Below the pieces are notes generated by a model. The model did no database searches, was not told the origin of the DNA, and saw only the letters and a program-made list of their open reading frames with translations. From CADCSY01 sp038255685 (GTDB lineage: Bacteria > Actinomycetota > Acidimicrobiia > Acidimicrobiales > CADCSY01), in the NCBI GenBank assembly GCA_038255685.1, contig JBBSLC010000015.1:1-30524 (forward strand): DNA of 30,524 nt, written 5' to 3'. Positions 14,931-24,830 of the stretch are shown here, in pieces (the first letter of the stretch is position 1; every line of letters begins with the position of its first letter). A program made the translations under genes and the position numbers.

Positions 14931-17666
14931 TCAGCCCCCGGCGTCCGCTTCGCCGGCTGACGCCGCCTCGTTCGCTGCGGCCTTCGTCGCAACCGCCTTC
15001 TTGGCCGGGGCCCTCTTGGCAGGCGCCTTCTTCGCGGTCGCCTTCTTGGCCGGCGCCTTCTTCTTCGCCGGCGCCTTCTTGGCCGTCGCCTTCTTCTTCG
15101 GCGCCGGCCCCTTGTCCCTGCGGTCCTGGAGGAGCTCGATCGCGCGCTCAGGCGTGATCTCCTCGATCGAGTCTCCCTTGCGCAGCGACGCGTTCGTCTC
15201 GCCATCGGTCACGTAGGGCCCGAAGCGCCCCTCCTTCAACACGATGGGCTTGCCGGAGACGGGGTCGTCACCGAGCTCCTTGAGCGGCGGCGTCGCAGCC
15301 TGGCCCCGTCGGCGCTTCGGCTCGGCGAAGACCTTGCGCGCCTCCTCGATGTCGATCGTGAGCAGCAGCTCCTCGGAACCGATCGTGCGCGAGTCGGTGC
15401 CCTTCTTGATGTAGGGCCCGTAGCGACCGTTCTGGGCCGTGACCTCTTGGCCGTCGTCAGGGTCGACGCCGACGACGCGAGGGAGCGTCAAGAGGCGCAG
15501 GGCGTCCTCCAGCGTGATCGAGTCGAGCGACATCGTCTGGAAGAGCGACGCCGTCCTCGGCTTCTCCTTGGCGCCGTCGACCAGCTCGCCGAGCTGGACG
15601 TAGGGCCCGTACCGGCCACCCTTGGCGACCACGGGGAGGCCCGACTCGGGATCGTCGCCGAGCTCACGGTCGCCGCTCGGGGCCTCGAGCAAGGCGATGG
15701 CCCGCTCGATGGTCAGCTCGTCGGGGACGATGTCCTCGGGGATGTTGGCCCGGACGTCGCCGCGCACGAGGTAGGGGCCGTAGCGACCGACCCTGGCTTC
15801 GACCGGCGTGCCGGCGGCGTCGACGCCGATCGGGATGGTGCTGACGGCGATGGCGTCGATGTCGCCGATGTTCTCGTTGACCATCCGCTTGAGGCCTTGG
15901 GTGTCGTCGGTGCCGAAGTAGAAGCGCTCGAGCCAGGGCACCGACTCGGTCGTGCCTCCTGCGATGTCGTCGAGGTCGTCCTCCATCCGAGCGGTGTAGG
16001 CGTAGTCGACCAGGTCGGGGAAGTGGCGCTCGAGGAGCGTGACGACGGCGAAGGCGGTGAAGCTCGGGACGAGGGCGGAGCCCTTCTTCCACACGTAGCC
16101 GACGTTCTGGATGCGCTCGATGGTGGCCGCGTAGGTGGAGGGTCGGCCGACCTCGAGCTCGGCGAGGCGCTTCACGAGCGACGCCTCGGTGAAGCGCGCC
16201 GGGGGGCTCGTCTCGTGGCCCTGGGGTTCGAGCGAGGCGATGTCGAGGACATCGCCCTCGGCGAGGGCGGGCAGGCGGCGCTCGGCCTCGTCGGCTTCTG
16301 CGGCGCCCTCGTCGCGGCCCTCGACGTAGACCCGCTGGTAGCCGGGGAAGCTGATGACCGTGCCGCTCGTCGAGAACTCGGCGTCGCGACCGGAGCGCCC
16401 GATCGCCCCGAGGCGCACGGTGACGGTCTCGCCGACCGCGTCGGCCATCTGCGACGCCACGGTCCGCTGCCAGATGAGCTCGTACATGCGCGCCTCGGCC
16501 GGACCGACCTCACGTGCCACGTCGGCCGGCGCCCGGAAGCGCTCGCCCGCAGGCCGGATGGCCTCGTGGGCCTCCTGCGCGTTCTTCGCCTTGGAGGCGT
16601 AGGTCCGAGGCGCGTCAGGCACGTACTCGGGACCGAAGCGCTCCCGCACCACCGACCTGGCAGCGGCGACGGCCTGCTCCGAGAGCGTCGGCGAGTCCGT
16701 CCGCATGTAGGTGATGTAGCCGTTCTCGTACAGCCGCTGGGCCGTGGCCATCGCCTGCTTGGCACCCATGCCGAGCTTGCGGCCTGCCTCCTGCTGGAGC
16801 GTCGAGGTGATGAACGGCGCCGCGGGCCGGCGGCGGTACGGCTTGCGCTCGACCGAGCGCACCGCGGCGGTGACGCCAGCGAGGTCGTCCACGAGCCCGC
16901 GTGCACCGGCCTCGTCGAGCACGACGACGTCTCGGGTGATCTCCCCCGTCTCGCCGAAGTCCCGGCCCGTCGCCAGCCTGCTCCCGTCGATCGAGACGAG
17001 CGTCGCGCCGAAGGTCGTGCCCGTACCGGTCGGGGCGAACATCCCGTCCACGTCCCAGTACGACGCGCGCCGGAACCGCATCCTGGCCCGCTCCCGCTCG
17101 ACCACGAGGCGGGTGGCCACGCTCTGGACCCGTCCAGCCGACAGCCTGGGCGCGACCTTCTTCCAGAGGACGGGACTGGTCTCGTAGCCGTAGAGGCGGT
17201 CGAGGATGCGCCGGGTCTCCTGGGCGTCGACCCGCTTGAGGTCGAGGTCGCGGGGGGCGGCGATGGCCGCCTCGATGGCCTGGCGGGTGATCTCGTGGAA
17301 GACCATCCGGCGCACCGGGACCTGGGGGTTGAGCACCTCGAGGAGGTGCCAGGCGATGGCCTCGCCCTCGCGGTCCTCATCGGTCGCGAGGTAGATCTCG
17401 CTCGCTCCCTTCACCAGCTTCTTGAGCTTGGCGACCTGCTCCTTCTTCTCCCGGGGGACGATGTACAGCGGCTTGAAGCCGTTGTCGACGTCGATGCCGG
17501 TACGGGCCCACGGGAGCCCCTTGTAGGCCTCGGGCACGTCGGCGGCGTTGCGGGGGAGGTCGCGCACGTGGCCGATGGAGGACTCGACGACGTAGTCGTC
17601 GCCGAGGAACCCGGCGAGCATGCGCGCCTTGGCGGGTGACTCGACGATGACGAGGGGCTTGGGCAC
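14931..17666 (-). CDS. topA: DNA topoisomerase I
   Basis: Relaxes negative supercoils through a single-strand break. Toprim motifs IVESPAKA and TDEDREGE, the SAGRVQSVATRLVVERE segment and the catalytic Tyr in ENGYITYMRTDSPTLSEQ (Tyr320 from this start) are present. The C-terminal half holds four GRYGPY/GRFGPY repeats instead of zinc fingers, then a Lys/Ala/Pro tail with AKKAPAKK repeats, as in actinobacterial enzymes. I prefer the GTG at 17666 (911 residues), which begins next to the Toprim strand. A TTG at 17702 would add 12 residues, but it is also the first base of a TTGACA hexamer. No strong ribosome site precedes either start. Confidence 0.96.
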   Translation of the reverse strand: MPKPLVIVESPAKARMLAGFLGDDYVVESSIGHVRDLPRNAADVPEAYKGLPWARTGIDVDNGFKPLYIVPREKKEQVAKLKKLVKGASEIYLATDEDREGEAIAWHLLEVLNPQVPVRRMVFHEITRQAIEAAIAAPRDLDLKRVDAQETRRILDRLYGYETSPVLWKKVAPRLSAGRVQSVATRLVVERERARMRFRRASYWDVDGMFAPTGTGTTFGATLVSIDGSRLATGRDFGETGEITRDVVVLDEAGARGLVDDLAGVTAAVRSVERKPYRRRPAAPFITSTLQQEAGRKLGMGAKQAMATAQRLYENGYITYMRTDSPTLSEQAVAAARSVVRERFGPEYVPDAPRTYASKAKNAQEAHEAIRPAGERFRAPADVAREVGPAEARMYELIWQRTVASQMADAVGETVTVRLGAIGRSGRDAEFSTSGTVISFPGYQRVYVEGRDEGAAEADEAERRLPALAEGDVLDIASLEPQGHETSPPARFTEASLVKRLAELEVGRPSTYAATIERIQNVGYVWKKGSALVPSFTAFAVVTLLERHFPDLVDYAYTARMEDDLDDIAGGTTESVPWLERFYFGTDDTQGLKRMVNENIGDIDAIAVSTIPIGVDAAGTPVEARVGRYGPYLVRGDVRANIPEDIVPDELTIERAIALLEAPSGDRELGDDPESGLPVVAKGGRYGPYVQLGELVDGAKEKPRTASLFQTMSLDSITLEDALRLLTLPRVVGVDPDDGQEVTAQNGRYGPYIKKGTDSRTIGSEELLLTIDIEEARKVFAEPKRRRGQAATPPLKELGDDPVSGKPIVLKEGRFGPYVTDGETNASLRKGDSIEEITPERAIELLQDRRDKGPAPKKKATAKKAPAKKKAPAKKATAKKAPAKRAPAKKAVATKAAANEAASAGEADAGG
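14970..15102 (-). repeat. Lys/Ala/Pro-rich tail repeats of topoisomerase I
   Basis: Tandem-like coding repeats giving AKKAPAKK, ATAKKAPAK and similar units, resembling histone H1 tails. In actinobacterial TopA such basic tails bind DNA and aid processivity. The DNA repeats are imperfect copies of a gccttcttggccggc-like unit as read on the plus strand. Confidence 0.7.
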
Positions 17667-17734
17667 GCTGACAGGAGAAGCCCTCGCAGGGTCCGCTGTC
17701 AAACGGGCTCTTCGATCACCCCCGGCGCGACAAC

Positions 17735-17757
17735 GGCGCCGGGGGTCACCCGGCGCC
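17735..17757 (-). terminator. GC hairpin between hppA and topA, probable terminator without T-tract
   Basis: GGCGCCGGG (17735-17743) and CCCGGCGCC (17749-17757) form a perfect 9-bp stem with a 5-base loop, 23 bases after the hppA stop. No T-run follows, as is common in actinobacteria. The left arm can instead pair with CCCCCGGCGC at 17719-17728 (10 bp with GCGCCGGGGG at 17736-17745), so two exclusive hairpins exist. Confidence 0.55.
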
Positions 17758-17780
17758 GCTGGTCTTGCGTGCCTCGCCTG

Positions 17781-19880
<2,100 letters not shown>

Positions 19881-19940
19881 GTGGGGCTCCTCTTCGACTG
19901 CGGACGGTGCGGCGCGCCTGCGGGGGCACGACGGCCCGCC

Positions 19941-19946
19941 AAGATA
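19941..19946 (-). promoter_or_regulatory. Possible -10 element (TATCTT) of hppA
   Basis: The gap between nhaA and hppA contains TATCTT on the minus strand, a TANNNT match about 60 bases before the hppA start, leaving a leader of about 55 bases with a GAGGAG ribosome site. No clear -35 was found. Confidence 0.3.
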
Positions 19947-20024
19947 GGGGTTCGGGCCCGCTCAGAGCCAGATGGGGCTGTGCTGGGGGGGACCGCGGCC
20001 CCGGTCGCCGCTGCCAGACGGACC

Positions 20025-21464
20025 TCAGCGGCCCACGGTGGCGAGGCGATCCGACTCGATGCCCCCCGGCGAGACGTCGACGTCGGTCGGGGCGAGCGGC
20101 GGGCACGCCCGGAGCCACAGGTACCCGGCCACGCCGGCCACGAGGCTCCCGCCGAGGATCCCGATCTTCGCGGAGTCGGCGAGGTCGGGATCGGTGAAGG
20201 ACAGGCTGGCGACGAACAGGGCGACGGTGAAGCCGATGCCGGCACACAGTGCGACCCCGAAGACGTGACGCCACGTGGTGCTCGCAGGCAGCCTCCCGAT
20301 GCCGAGCCGCACCGCCAGCCACGTGGCGCCGAACACGCCGACCGCCTTGCCGACGAGGAGGCCGAGCGCCACGCCGAGCACGATGTCGTTCCCGAGCGCA
20401 CCGCTGAGCGCGTCACCGGAGAGCGAGACGCCTGCGTTCGCCAGCGCGAAGACAGGCACGATGAGGAAGCTGACCCACGGCGCCAGCCGGTGCTCGACCC
20501 GCTGGAGGGGTGACTGGGTCTCCGTCGCCAGGCGGACGAGGTCGCGCAGCCCCGCCTCGCTCGCAGCGTGCTCCTCGTCGGGACCACCGCCACCGACCAG
20601 CGCCCCGTGGATCCGATCGATGAGGTTGCGGGCCCGGTCACGGAAGAGGCGAGGGTCGTAGAACGCGACCGAGGGGGCCATGAAGCCGAAGGCGACCCCG
20701 GCGAGGGTGGCGTGCACTCCCGACTCGTGGAGCCCGAACCAGCACACGACGGCGGTGAGCGCGTGCGGCAGCGTGGATCGGACGTCGGCGCGCCGCAGGA
20801 GGTAGGCGGCGGCGAGCGCAGCGAAGGCCACGGCGAGCCACTGGAACGAGAGATCGCTCGTGTAGAAGAAGGCGATCACGAGGATGGCGCCGAGGTCGTC
20901 CACGATGGCGAGCGTCAGCAGGAACAACTTCGCGCCCGTCGGCACACGGCGGCCGAGCAGCGAGATGACCCCGACGGCGAAGGCGATGTCGGTGGCCATG
21001 GGGATGCCCCAGCCGCCGGATCCCTCCCCACCGGCGTTGAAGGCGACGTAGATGAGCGCGGGGACCACCATGCCGCCGAGGGCGGCGATCGCCGGCAGCG
21101 CCGCCGCGCGGCGGTCACGGAGCTCGCCCTGCACGAGCTCACGCTTGATCTCGAGGCCGACGACGAAGAAGAAGATCGCCATGGCGCCGTCGTTGATCCA
21201 CTCGCGCAGGGAGAGCTCGAGGTGGAGGAGCTCGCCGAGCGAGATGTCGAGCGGGGTCTCCCACAGCGCCTCGTAGCTCCCGCTGTACGGCGAGTTGGCC
21301 CACACCAGGGCCACGACCGCGGCCAGCAGCATGACGATGCCACCGGCTGTCTCGAGCTCCATGAACCGCTGCGCAGGGCGCACGACCGCACGGGGGACGA
21401 ACCTCGAGGACTCGCTCCAGGAGCGGCGGAGTGGCTGGTCCTCGGTCGATGGTGCGTCGTTCAC
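20025..21464 (-). CDS. nhaA: Na+/H+ antiporter NhaA
   Basis: Exchanges external protons for internal Na+ across the membrane. The ion-binding pair is Asp189-Asp190 in LTLAIVDDLGAI. ATDIAFAVG (157-165), FFFVVGLEIKRELVQGEL and GIGFTVALFVASLSF are family hallmarks. At 479 residues it is longer than the E. coli protein; the additions are a hydrophilic N-terminus of about 30 residues, a cytosolic loop with GGGGPDEEHAASEAG, and a polar tail of about 25 residues. The GTG start at 21464 lacks a ribosome site; CACGAT lies six bases before it, one base from a leaderless -10. Confidence 0.96.
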   Translation of the reverse strand: MNDAPSTEDQPLRRSWSESSRFVPRAVVRPAQRFMELETAGGIVMLLAAVVALVWANSPYSGSYEALWETPLDISLGELLHLELSLREWINDGAMAIFFFVVGLEIKRELVQGELRDRRAAALPAIAALGGMVVPALIYVAFNAGGEGSGGWGIPMATDIAFAVGVISLLGRRVPTGAKLFLLTLAIVDDLGAILVIAFFYTSDLSFQWLAVAFAALAAAYLLRRADVRSTLPHALTAVVCWFGLHESGVHATLAGVAFGFMAPSVAFYDPRLFRDRARNLIDRIHGALVGGGGPDEEHAASEAGLRDLVRLATETQSPLQRVEHRLAPWVSFLIVPVFALANAGVSLSGDALSGALGNDIVLGVALGLLVGKAVGVFGATWLAVRLGIGRLPASTTWRHVFGVALCAGIGFTVALFVASLSFTDPDLADSAKIGILGGSLVAGVAGYLWLRACPPLAPTDVDVSPGGIESDRLATVGR

Positions 21465-21507
21465 CGCGGCATCGTGACGCCTTGCCCGAGATCGAGCAAG
21501 ACGGCGT

Positions 21508-22047
21508 TCAGTCGAGGTAGCGGATCTCCCCGTCCGAGGCGCTGATCACGGCATCCACGGCGAGGAGGAGCAGTGCGTGGAGCGCCCGGAACTCGTCGAC
21601 CTCGGGGTCGGCGTCATCGCTCGCGGTGGGTGCGGCGACCCCGGGCGGACCAGCACCTGGAGCATCGTCGAGCGAGCGCAGTGCGGCGTCCCAGTCGGTC
21701 GACGACGCCTGCAGGCGCAACCGCATGGATGGCGCCTGGATGAGCGCTCGCTGGAGGTCCTGCACGATGGCGACGACGACGTCCGTGCTGGTGCGCACGC
21801 CGGGCGTGGCGAGGAGGTGCAGCGCCTGCAGCTTGCGCATCGCCATGGCCGCGATGAGCCGGGGCTCACCGAGCTCCACCACTGCTGAGTCGACGGCTGC
21901 GAGATCGAGGGAGACCGACGCAGGGACGTCGAACCACCGGCGCAGGATGGTGAACATCTGCGCGGTCACGCCGTGGAGGGCCAAGAGCTCGTCCGGTTTG
22001 GCGACCGACGCCATCCCCCCGGACCCCTCGGGTCCCCCGTCGCTCAC
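21508..22047 (-). CDS. Unrecognised helical protein coupled to a STAS gene, 179 residues
   Basis: Starts at a GTG at 22047, eight bases after the stop of the STAS gene, with GAGG just upstream; an ATG 10 codons further in is an alternative. The protein is rich in Ala, Leu and Val and predicted mostly helical, with segments such as AAMAMRKLQALHLLATP and DVVVAIVQDLQRALIQAP. A Pro/Ala linker (APGAGPPG) separates a final helix EFRALHALLLLAVDAVI. There are no membrane segments, Cys pairs or known catalytic motifs. The tight coupling suggests it works with the STAS protein, for example as partner or target, but no function can be stated. Confidence 0.75.
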   Translation of the reverse strand: MSDGGPEGSGGMASVAKPDELLALHGVTAQMFTILRRWFDVPASVSLDLAAVDSAVVELGEPRLIAAMAMRKLQALHLLATPGVRTSTDVVVAIVQDLQRALIQAPSMRLRLQASSTDWDAALRSLDDAPGAGPPGVAAPTASDDADPEVDEFRALHALLLLAVDAVISASDGEIRYLD

Positions 22048-22055
22048 CGCCTCGG

Positions 22056-22409
22056 TCAGGCGGAGGCGGAGGCGGTGCCGGCGACCGCGTCGTCGACCGA
22101 GTCGAACAACGAGAACACCTTGGTCAGCCCGGTCACCTCGAAGACCTTGCGGATCCGCGGCTGGGTGCACACGAGCGACAGCTCGCCGTCGTTGGAACGG
22201 ACGCGCTTGAGCGCGCCGACGAGCACACCGAGGCCCGTCGAGTCGAGGAAGTCGACCCCGTCGAGATCGACGATGATCCGGTTCGTCCCCTGGGCCACGA
22301 GACCGTGCAGCTGCTCACGCAGTCGGGGCACCGTGGCGACGTCGACCTCTCCCGACACCGCCAGCACCGCGCACCCATCACGCTCCGTCACGTCCAGACC
22401 AAGATCCAT
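22056..22409 (-). CDS. STAS-domain anti-sigma factor antagonist (second copy)
   Basis: Single STAS domain of 117 residues. RIIVDLDGVDFLDSTGLGVLVGALKRVR carries the phosphoacceptor loop with Ser57. The LAVSGEVDVATVPRLREQL strand-helix at the front matches SpoIIAA/RsbV. The ATG at 22409 has GGAGGAG about 10 bases upstream; a GTG six codons earlier would place that site inside the coding region. It differs clearly in sequence from the STAS protein near sigR, so the two are likely to serve different partners. It is transcribed away from the helicase gene. Confidence 0.92.
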   Translation of the reverse strand: MDLGLDVTERDGCAVLAVSGEVDVATVPRLREQLHGLVAQGTNRIIVDLDGVDFLDSTGLGVLVGALKRVRSNDGELSLVCTQPRIRKVFEVTGLTKVFSLFDSVDDAVAGTASASA

Positions 22410-22475
22410 GCCGGGGGTCTCCTCCACCGCTTTGGGGCTGCGACGAGCCGCTTCGCTTCGAGTGTCGCGCCGGTG

Positions 22476-22481
22476 ACGCTA
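22476..22481 (-). promoter_or_regulatory. Possible -10 element (TAGCGT) of the STAS gene
   Basis: In the 155-base divergent gap between the STAS and helicase genes, TAGCGT on the minus strand fits TANNNT and would give a leader of about 60 bases that includes GGAGGAG. No clear -35. Confidence 0.3.
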
Positions 22482-22552
22482 GCGACTCGCCACCTGCCCC
22501 ACCACACGGCGTCCCGCGTGGAGATGGCGAGGAACACCCGTTCGACGAGGGA

Positions 22553-22558
22553 TAGCCT
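22553..22558 (+). promoter_or_regulatory. Leaderless-type -10 (TAGCCT) of the helicase gene
   Basis: TAGCCT ends six bases before the GTG at 22565, and no ribosome site lies between. This is the same layout as before the 53-residue gene and the MFS gene. Confidence 0.5.
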
Positions 22559-22564
22559 CACGGT

Positions 22565-24829
22565 GTGGATCTCGAGGACCTGCTGCGGTCGCTCGCCGGC
22601 GACGACCGGCTCGTCCACCTCGAGCGGCTCGCACCCCGCGCCGCTCGCTACGCAGACCTCGAGACACCGCTGCCCGCAGCGGTCGGGGCGCAGCTCGGCG
22701 TCGAACGCCTCTGGGCGCACCAGGCACAGGCGATCGACCTCGCCCGGTCCGGTCGATCCGTGGCTGTCGCCACGGGGACCGCGTCCGGCAAGTCCCTCTG
22801 CTACCAGGCGGCGATCGGGGCGGCAGCTGCGGACCCCATCCCTGGGACGGCGCTGCTGCTGTTCCCCACCAAGGCGCTCGCCCGTGACCAGCTGCGGGCG
22901 CTCGGCGCGCTCGACCTGCCCGGCGTGGTGCCGTGCTGCTACGACGGCGACACCGGCACCGAGGAGCGCACCTTCGCGCGCGCCAACGCCACGGCCCTGC
23001 TCACGAACCCAGACATGCTGCACGTGGGGCTGCTCCCCCACCACGGTCGGTGGGCCACCTTCTTGATGCGCCTCCGCTACGTCGTGGTCGACGAGCTGCA
23101 CGTGCTGCGAGGTGTCTTCGGCAGCCACGTCGCCCAGCTGCTGCGACGACTGCGACGCCTCTGCCGGCACTACGGGTCAGATCCCACGTTCATCTTCACC
23201 TCGGCCACCATCGGCGCGCCGGCTGCGCTCGCCACGGCGCTCGCAGGCGTCGACGTCACCGCCGTCACCGACGACGGGTCGCCCCGTGGCGAGCGGCTCT
23301 TCGCGCTCTGGAACCCCCCGCTGCTCGACGAGCGCTCCGGCGCCCGGGCATCCGCCAACGGCGAGACGGCGGCGCTCGTCGCCGGCCTCGTGGCCGGCGG
23401 GCACCGGGCCATCGCGTTCTGCCGGAGCCGCAAGGGCACCGAGCTCGTCGCCGCCGACGCCGAACGTCGCCTCGGACGCCACGGCGCCGTCCGCCCGTAC
23501 CGGGGCGGCTACCTGCCATCGGAGCGGCGGAGCATCGAGGACGAGCTGTTCGGCGGCCGCCTCAGGGGGGTCGTGGCGACGAGCGCGCTCGAGCTCGGCA
23601 TCGACGTCGGCGGGCTCGATGCCTGCGTGCTCGACGGCTTCCCTGGCACCATCGCCTCGATGTGGCAGCAGGCCGGGCGCGCCGGGCGCGCCTCGCAGCG
23701 CTCGCTCGCCGTGCTCGTGGCGGGCGACGACCAGCTTGACCAGTGGCTGATGGCCCACCCTGACGAGGTCTTCACCCGCTCGCCCGAGCCGGCGGTGATC
23801 AACCCCGGCAACCACCACGTCCTGCTCCCCCACCTCGCCTGCGCTGCCTACGAGCTGCCCCTCACGCCAGGCGACGAGCGGTGGTGGGGCGAGGACCTCG
23901 AGGACGGCGTGCGCGCCCTCGTGCTCGCCGATGCGCTGAAGGTGCGTCACCGCACGGCGTACTGGTCCGGCCGCGGCTCCCCGGCGTGGCAGGTCGGCCT
24001 GCGCAGCGGCTCCGCCGAGGAGTACCGCATCGCCGACGGCGAGGGCCACGTCGTGGGGACCGTCGACGGTGGGCGCGCCTTCTCCGTCGTCCACCCAGGG
24101 GCGGTGTACCTCCACCAGGGCCAGGCGTTCGAGGTCACCGACCTCGACCTCGCCGATCGGGTGGCCACGGTGATCGCCGTCGGCGGCGAGGAGACGACCC
24201 AGGTCCGATCCGACACCGACATCCGCATCCTCGAGGTCGAGGAGCGGGCGGTCGTCGGGCGCGCCGCCATGCACCTCGGCGCCGTGGAGGTCAGCCAGCA
24301 GGTCACCGGCTACCAGCGCCGGGACGCCTTCACCGGCGACGTCCTCGCCCACGTCGAGCTCGACATGCCGGCCTCGCGCCTCACGACCCGGGCAGTCTGG
24401 TGGACCGTCCTACCAGCCACGCTCGCCCAGGCCGGCCTCGACGCGGCCCGTTGGCCAGGTACGCTCCACGCCGTCGAGCACGCGGCTATCGGGATGCTGC
24501 CGCTGTTCACCATCTGCGACCGCTGGGACGTCGGTGGTGTCTCCACCGCCCTGCAGGGCGACACCGGCCTGCCCACGATCGTGATCTACGACGGCTACCC
24601 GGGTGGGGCTGGCATCGCCGAGCTCGGCTTCGGGAGAGGACCGCATCTGCTGGCGGCGACGCTCGACCTCATCGCTGCGTGCCCGTGCGCCACGGGCTGC
24701 CCGTCCTGTGTGCAGTCGCCGAAGTGCGGGAACCTCAACGAGCCGCTCGACAAGGCCGGTGCCGTCGCCCTCCTGCGCGTCGTGCTCGCGTCGGCAGGGC
24801 GAGGCGTCGCCCCTGCCCTCGCCAGCTGA
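22565..24829 (+). CDS. DEAD/DEAH-box helicase of the Hrq1/MrfA type with DUF1998-like Cys cluster
   Basis: A 754-residue superfamily 2 helicase. Walker A is ATGTASGKS (69-77), motif II is DELH (176-179), FTSATIG is motif III, and motif VI is QQAGRAGRASQ. Motif V lies in VATSALELGIDVGGLD. After the helicase core comes a domain ending in CPCATGCPSCVQSPKCGNLNEPLDK (Cys706, 708, 712, 715, 721), the zinc cluster of the MrfA/Hrq1 family, which in Bacillus acts in mitomycin-adduct repair and in yeast in crosslink repair. It is one of two plus-strand genes in the window. The stop is two bases from the stop of the convergent FN3 gene. Confidence 0.93.
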   Translation: MDLEDLLRSLAGDDRLVHLERLAPRAARYADLETPLPAAVGAQLGVERLWAHQAQAIDLARSGRSVAVATGTASGKSLCYQAAIGAAAADPIPGTALLLFPTKALARDQLRALGALDLPGVVPCCYDGDTGTEERTFARANATALLTNPDMLHVGLLPHHGRWATFLMRLRYVVVDELHVLRGVFGSHVAQLLRRLRRLCRHYGSDPTFIFTSATIGAPAALATALAGVDVTAVTDDGSPRGERLFALWNPPLLDERSGARASANGETAALVAGLVAGGHRAIAFCRSRKGTELVAADAERRLGRHGAVRPYRGGYLPSERRSIEDELFGGRLRGVVATSALELGIDVGGLDACVLDGFPGTIASMWQQAGRAGRASQRSLAVLVAGDDQLDQWLMAHPDEVFTRSPEPAVINPGNHHVLLPHLACAAYELPLTPGDERWWGEDLEDGVRALVLADALKVRHRTAYWSGRGSPAWQVGLRSGSAEEYRIADGEGHVVGTVDGGRAFSVVHPGAVYLHQGQAFEVTDLDLADRVATVIAVGGEETTQVRSDTDIRILEVEERAVVGRAAMHLGAVEVSQQVTGYQRRDAFTGDVLAHVELDMPASRLTTRAVWWTVLPATLAQAGLDAARWPGTLHAVEHAAIGMLPLFTICDRWDVGGVSTALQGDTGLPTIVIYDGYPGGAGIAELGFGRGPHLLAATLDLIAACPCATGCPSCVQSPKCGNLNEPLDKAGAVALLRVVLASAGRGVAPALAS

Positions 24830-24830
24830 T

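Noticed and set aside
13090..15216. Plus-strand frame of 708 codons
   Set aside because: Antisense to tmk, MFS and topA; extremely Asp/Glu/His/Gly-rich mirror of their codons, no domain.
15447..17639. Plus-strand frame of 730 codons
   Set aside because: Exact antisense shadow of topA with no ribosome site or motif.
19991..20006. Hairpin GACCG/CGGTC after nhaA as a terminator
   Set aside because: Only five base pairs with a six-base loop in very GC-rich DNA; not distinguishable from chance.
21475..21502. Imperfect CTTGC/GCAAG inverted repeat before nhaA as a terminator or operator
   Set aside because: Short stem with mismatched extension and no T-run; too weak to call.
22531..22545. GGAAC followed by GTT before the helicase gene as a SigR promoter
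   Set aside because: The two elements are only a few bases apart, far from the required 18-base spacing.
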